From Paraglomus occultum (taxonomy: Eukaryota > Glomeromycota > Glomeromycetes > Paraglomerales > Paraglomeraceae), in NCBI GenBank assembly GCA_910592205.1, contig CAJVPJ010001370.1, forward strand, positions 1 to 10,216: a DNA stretch of 10,216 bases, in the 5' to 3' direction. Positions 8,151 through 10,216 of this stretch are shown here, one piece after another (the stretch's first letter is position 1; every line of letters begins with the position of its first letter). Position numbers and translations under genes: made by a program. The notes under the pieces were generated by a model. That model was not told where the DNA came from, searched no databases, and saw only the letters and a program-made list of their open reading frames with translations.

Positions 8151-8165
8151 TAATTAATTAATTAA
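8149..8165. repeat. (TTAA)n microsatellite
   Basis: A self-complementary run of about four TTAA units downstream of the kinase-like gene. Confidence 0.7.
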
Positions 8166-8269
8166 AGAGGACGAAATTATTGAATTACAAGTCTATTCAG
8201 AATATGTTTGAGTCATTAAATCATATTATAGATTGACTTCATTAACAACCAATCATACCTGCGACTGTA

Positions 8270-8354
8270 TCATAATTATTTCTCGGTTTTTAGACAAATC
8301 TCCAGTAGGCAAGAGCTTATCAGACTACTTACTCTCCTCGAGACGCGATAAGCG
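8270..8354 (-). pseudogene. out-of-frame remnant of the kinase C-terminal tail
   Basis: The tail reads R-L-S-R-L-E-E-S-K, then a TAG (8327-8325), then SDKLLPTGDLSKNREI. It lies in a frame shifted against the annotated CDS, overlapping its last codons and running past its stop. This resembles the SRLE...LLPTG tails I associate with related Glomeromycotina kinases (from memory). It suggests that a frameshift just after the HNDV codons, plus a Tyr-to-stop change, removed the tail. Confidence 0.5.
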
Positions 8355-10216
8355 TAACATCATTATGATAGATAGTATTCCATACGTTACTGATAGACTC
8401 GTCCTTGTCTACCTTTCTAATAAGGTTGCTGATATCCCGCCGAAGTCTGTCAGCATCAGGACGCTCATCAGGATCAGCATTGCAACATCGCTCGGCAAGT
8501 TTCTTGTATTCCTCTGGTGCGGAATCAGGCATAGACGGTCGTAGTCCGCCCATAATATCGCGCATTAAACTTTCATCAGATTGCCTATCTCTAAAAGGCG
8601 ATTCACCAGTAGCCATTAAATACATAATGATCCCAAATGAATACACGTCTGATTTCTGAGTAAATTTGCGAGTACGGAAGACTTCTGGTGCAATAAAAGG
8701 TAAAGCGCCTTGAAGGGTTGAAACTCGTTGACGTGAATTCACCGATCGTGAGAAGTCGAGATTGTATATCAATAGAGTTTCATAATGCAAAACAATGCTT
8801 CTTTCGTGAAGATTACAATGTACTAATCCTGAATCATGAATAAAATACAGAGACCATGCAATATCATGCAAACATCCTAATTTCTTCTTCCACGTCAATT
8901 TGTTAATATTTCGATCCAAATAAGACAAAAGACTACCATTGTTAGCATATTGCATAACAATCATATACTCTTTTGTTCTTGGGTCTTGTGTGACTCCATA
9001 AATGTTAAGGAATCCAGCGTATGAACACTTGGCATGATTCCTGAACTATTAATCGAAAATAATACGGCGTTAAATTAATGTTACTTTAGATTTAATAGTA
9101 TCATGCATCGTACCAATTATTGTTACCTCTGAAATAAATAATTCCGGTGTTTCATCAAAACTGTTAAACCGTTTGAGTACAACAGTTTCTTCCATATCCA
9201 ATACTTCTGTATAATTCCTATATTTGGCAGTATAAACTATTCCGTAACCGCCACATCCGATCTCTTTAAGTTCATAAAAGTCACTATACGGCATGCGCCT
9301 CACACGTTCATTGCTTTGTATAAAACTGTCCAATACTGCGTGTATGTCGTAATAGAAAACTAAATAATATTCCCGTGTAGATGGATCCTGCGTAATCCCA
9401 ATTATCCAGATATTATCGGACGTTAATATCGTCGGGTATTCCGTAGTTAACTATTTTGAGTAAACAGAATATGACGTTATAACACACTGGTCAATTAAAC
9501 ACTTATCGATTGCATTGTTTACGCGTGAGATAATTTACCTGATAAAAATCCGATAATTGTTCGTCAACTATTTTTTTGAGTGTTACACGAGTCAATTCAT
9601 TCCATTCTGCTATGTGCGTGCATCCATGGCGTAATGGCGTCATCTCTTGCACATTGGTTAATAGAGAATATTCTATCCATCGTATATACGCATCATATTC
9701 GTTACTCATATTACTCCACGACTCCATAACGAATAAATCCAAAGACCTGTTGCCAGTCGTCCAATCAAGAGGTCTTGGTGCTTTGCATGCATAACAGAAT
9801 GCACTTATATGACGTTTATACCTGGCTGTACACGCCAGACATAATCCATACTCCCAATATTCTTTTATGAGATAATATTTCTGTTCGCTTGCATCATATG
9901 TAAATCCGATGGTGACCCAAACATCTGTGTTAAGGATATCAGGATGTTTATCACATAACTAGTGGAAATAATATATAATAATAAGTCAATAATTATTTAA
10001 ACATGACGCATAAGTAAATGTTTACCTCGGCATAATATAAATCATGTGTCTCATCTGTTATCTCAAGTGGAATAAATTTAACGTATTCATAAGAACTAGG
10101 TAGACCATACAAGCGTACATCCCCATCTCCCTCATCGTTAATACAATCGAATGGAATCCATTCCAAATAGGCGTCATTTGGAGAGTTTGTTTGTAGTTGA
10201 GATTTCTTAATAAAGT
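8329..10216 (-). CDS. tandem N-lobe kinase-like protein with zinc ribbon; predicted pseudokinase (5' partial)
   Basis: Exons 10214-10026, 9958-9539, 9450-9127 and 9045-8329 join in frame (introns of 67, 88 and 81 bp, all phase 0) to give 549 visible residues. The gene runs off the right edge, so its start is unseen. Residues 1-100 are an N-lobe-like module (LEWIPFD ... YVKFIPL ... DVWVTIGFTYDASEQKYYLI). Residues 103-121 are a C-x2-C-x11-C-x2-C zinc ribbon followed by WTTGN. Residues 137-237 are a second N-lobe-like module. Residues 255 onward form a kinase domain: Gly loop IGCGGYGIV (267-275), beta-3 Lys 296, alpha-C Glu 311, hinge QYANNGSL, APE 430-432, DVYSFG 444-449, Arg 506. The catalytic HRD reads H-C-N (387-389), the loop Asn is Ser 394 and DFG reads N-L-D (406-408), so phosphotransfer is unlikely. 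It resembles the expanded kinase families of Glomeromycotina. The stop at 8329 appears to truncate an ancestral tail. Confidence 0.85.
9046..9126 (-). other. intron 3 of the kinase-like gene
   Basis: An 81-bp GT-AG intron, phase 0, between Glu 311 (FISE) and Phe 312 (FRNHA). Donor GAG|GTAACA, acceptor AATAG|TTC. A nearer AG (TTCAG at 9041) would break the frame, so the upstream TAG is chosen. Confidence 0.8.
9451..9538 (-). other. intron 2 of the kinase-like gene
   Basis: An 88-bp GT-AG intron, phase 0, between Gln 203 (DFYQ) and Leu 204 (LTTEY). Donor CAG|GTAAAT, acceptor AAATAG|TTA. It sits at the position of module 2 that corresponds to introns 1 and 3. Confidence 0.8.
9959..10025 (-). 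other. intron 1 of the kinase-like gene
   Basis: A 67-bp GT-AG intron, phase 0, between codons for Glu 63 (YYAE) and Leu 64 (LCDKH). Donor GAG|GTAAAC, acceptor CACTAG|TTA. It sits right after the alpha-C Glu position of module 1. Confidence 0.8.

Noticed and set aside
8233-8659. Plus-strand open frames opposite the kinase-like exon
   Set aside because: Antisense shadows of the kinase C-lobe; no motif of their own.
2237-10216. A linked two-gene signalling operon
   Set aside because: The genes are eukaryotic, spliced, about 2 kb apart with separate ends; shared strand alone is no evidence for co-function.

Overview
The window looks like nuclear DNA of a fungus, most likely an arbuscular mycorrhizal fungus (Glomeromycotina). 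The reasons are: AT-rich sequence; many short introns (about 56-104 bp, one of 208 bp) with GTAAG-like donors and TAG/CAG acceptors; and two signalling genes of types greatly expanded in that group. These are a zinc-ribbon-containing tyrosine-kinase-like protein and a PAS/GAF hybrid histidine kinase. Genus cannot be told from the sequence. Family assignments rest on motif recognition without a database search.

Layout. Positions 1-2236 hold no convincing gene. They contain a possible pogo/Tigger-type transposon fragment with two direct copies of a CAG...GTTATAA terminal sequence, a small repeat structure at 1236-1362, a TTTA microsatellite and a 73-bp imperfect palindrome. Positions 2237-6109 (possibly to about 6240 or 6362) hold a minus-strand hybrid histidine kinase gene in about 15 exons: PAS-like sensor, GAF, HisKA, HATPase, receiver 1, start of a second GAF, then the end of a second receiver. 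It is best read as a pseudogene. The phospho-acceptor histidine is Arg, the frame is broken at six or seven places, a large block is missing before receiver 2, and a short piece of the sensor appears inverted. Positions 6363-8250 are intergenic with only small repeats. Positions 8329-10216 hold the 3' part of a minus-strand kinase-like gene that runs off the right edge: four exons, 549 visible residues, frame intact.

The most interesting structure is in the kinase-like gene. It contains three successive N-lobe-like modules, and each is interrupted by a phase-0 intron at the same place, directly after the alpha-C Glu position. Only the last module continues into a full kinase domain, and that domain has lost the HRD Asp, the catalytic-loop Asn and the DFG Asp, so it is predicted to be a pseudokinase. 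Its ancestral C-terminal tail seems to survive out of frame just past the stop.

The two genes lie on the same strand about 2 kb apart. Nothing shows that they are functionally linked beyond both being signalling genes that have lost catalytic residues. Homopolymer sequencing errors could explain some histidine-kinase frame breaks, but not the H-to-R change, the inversion or the missing block.
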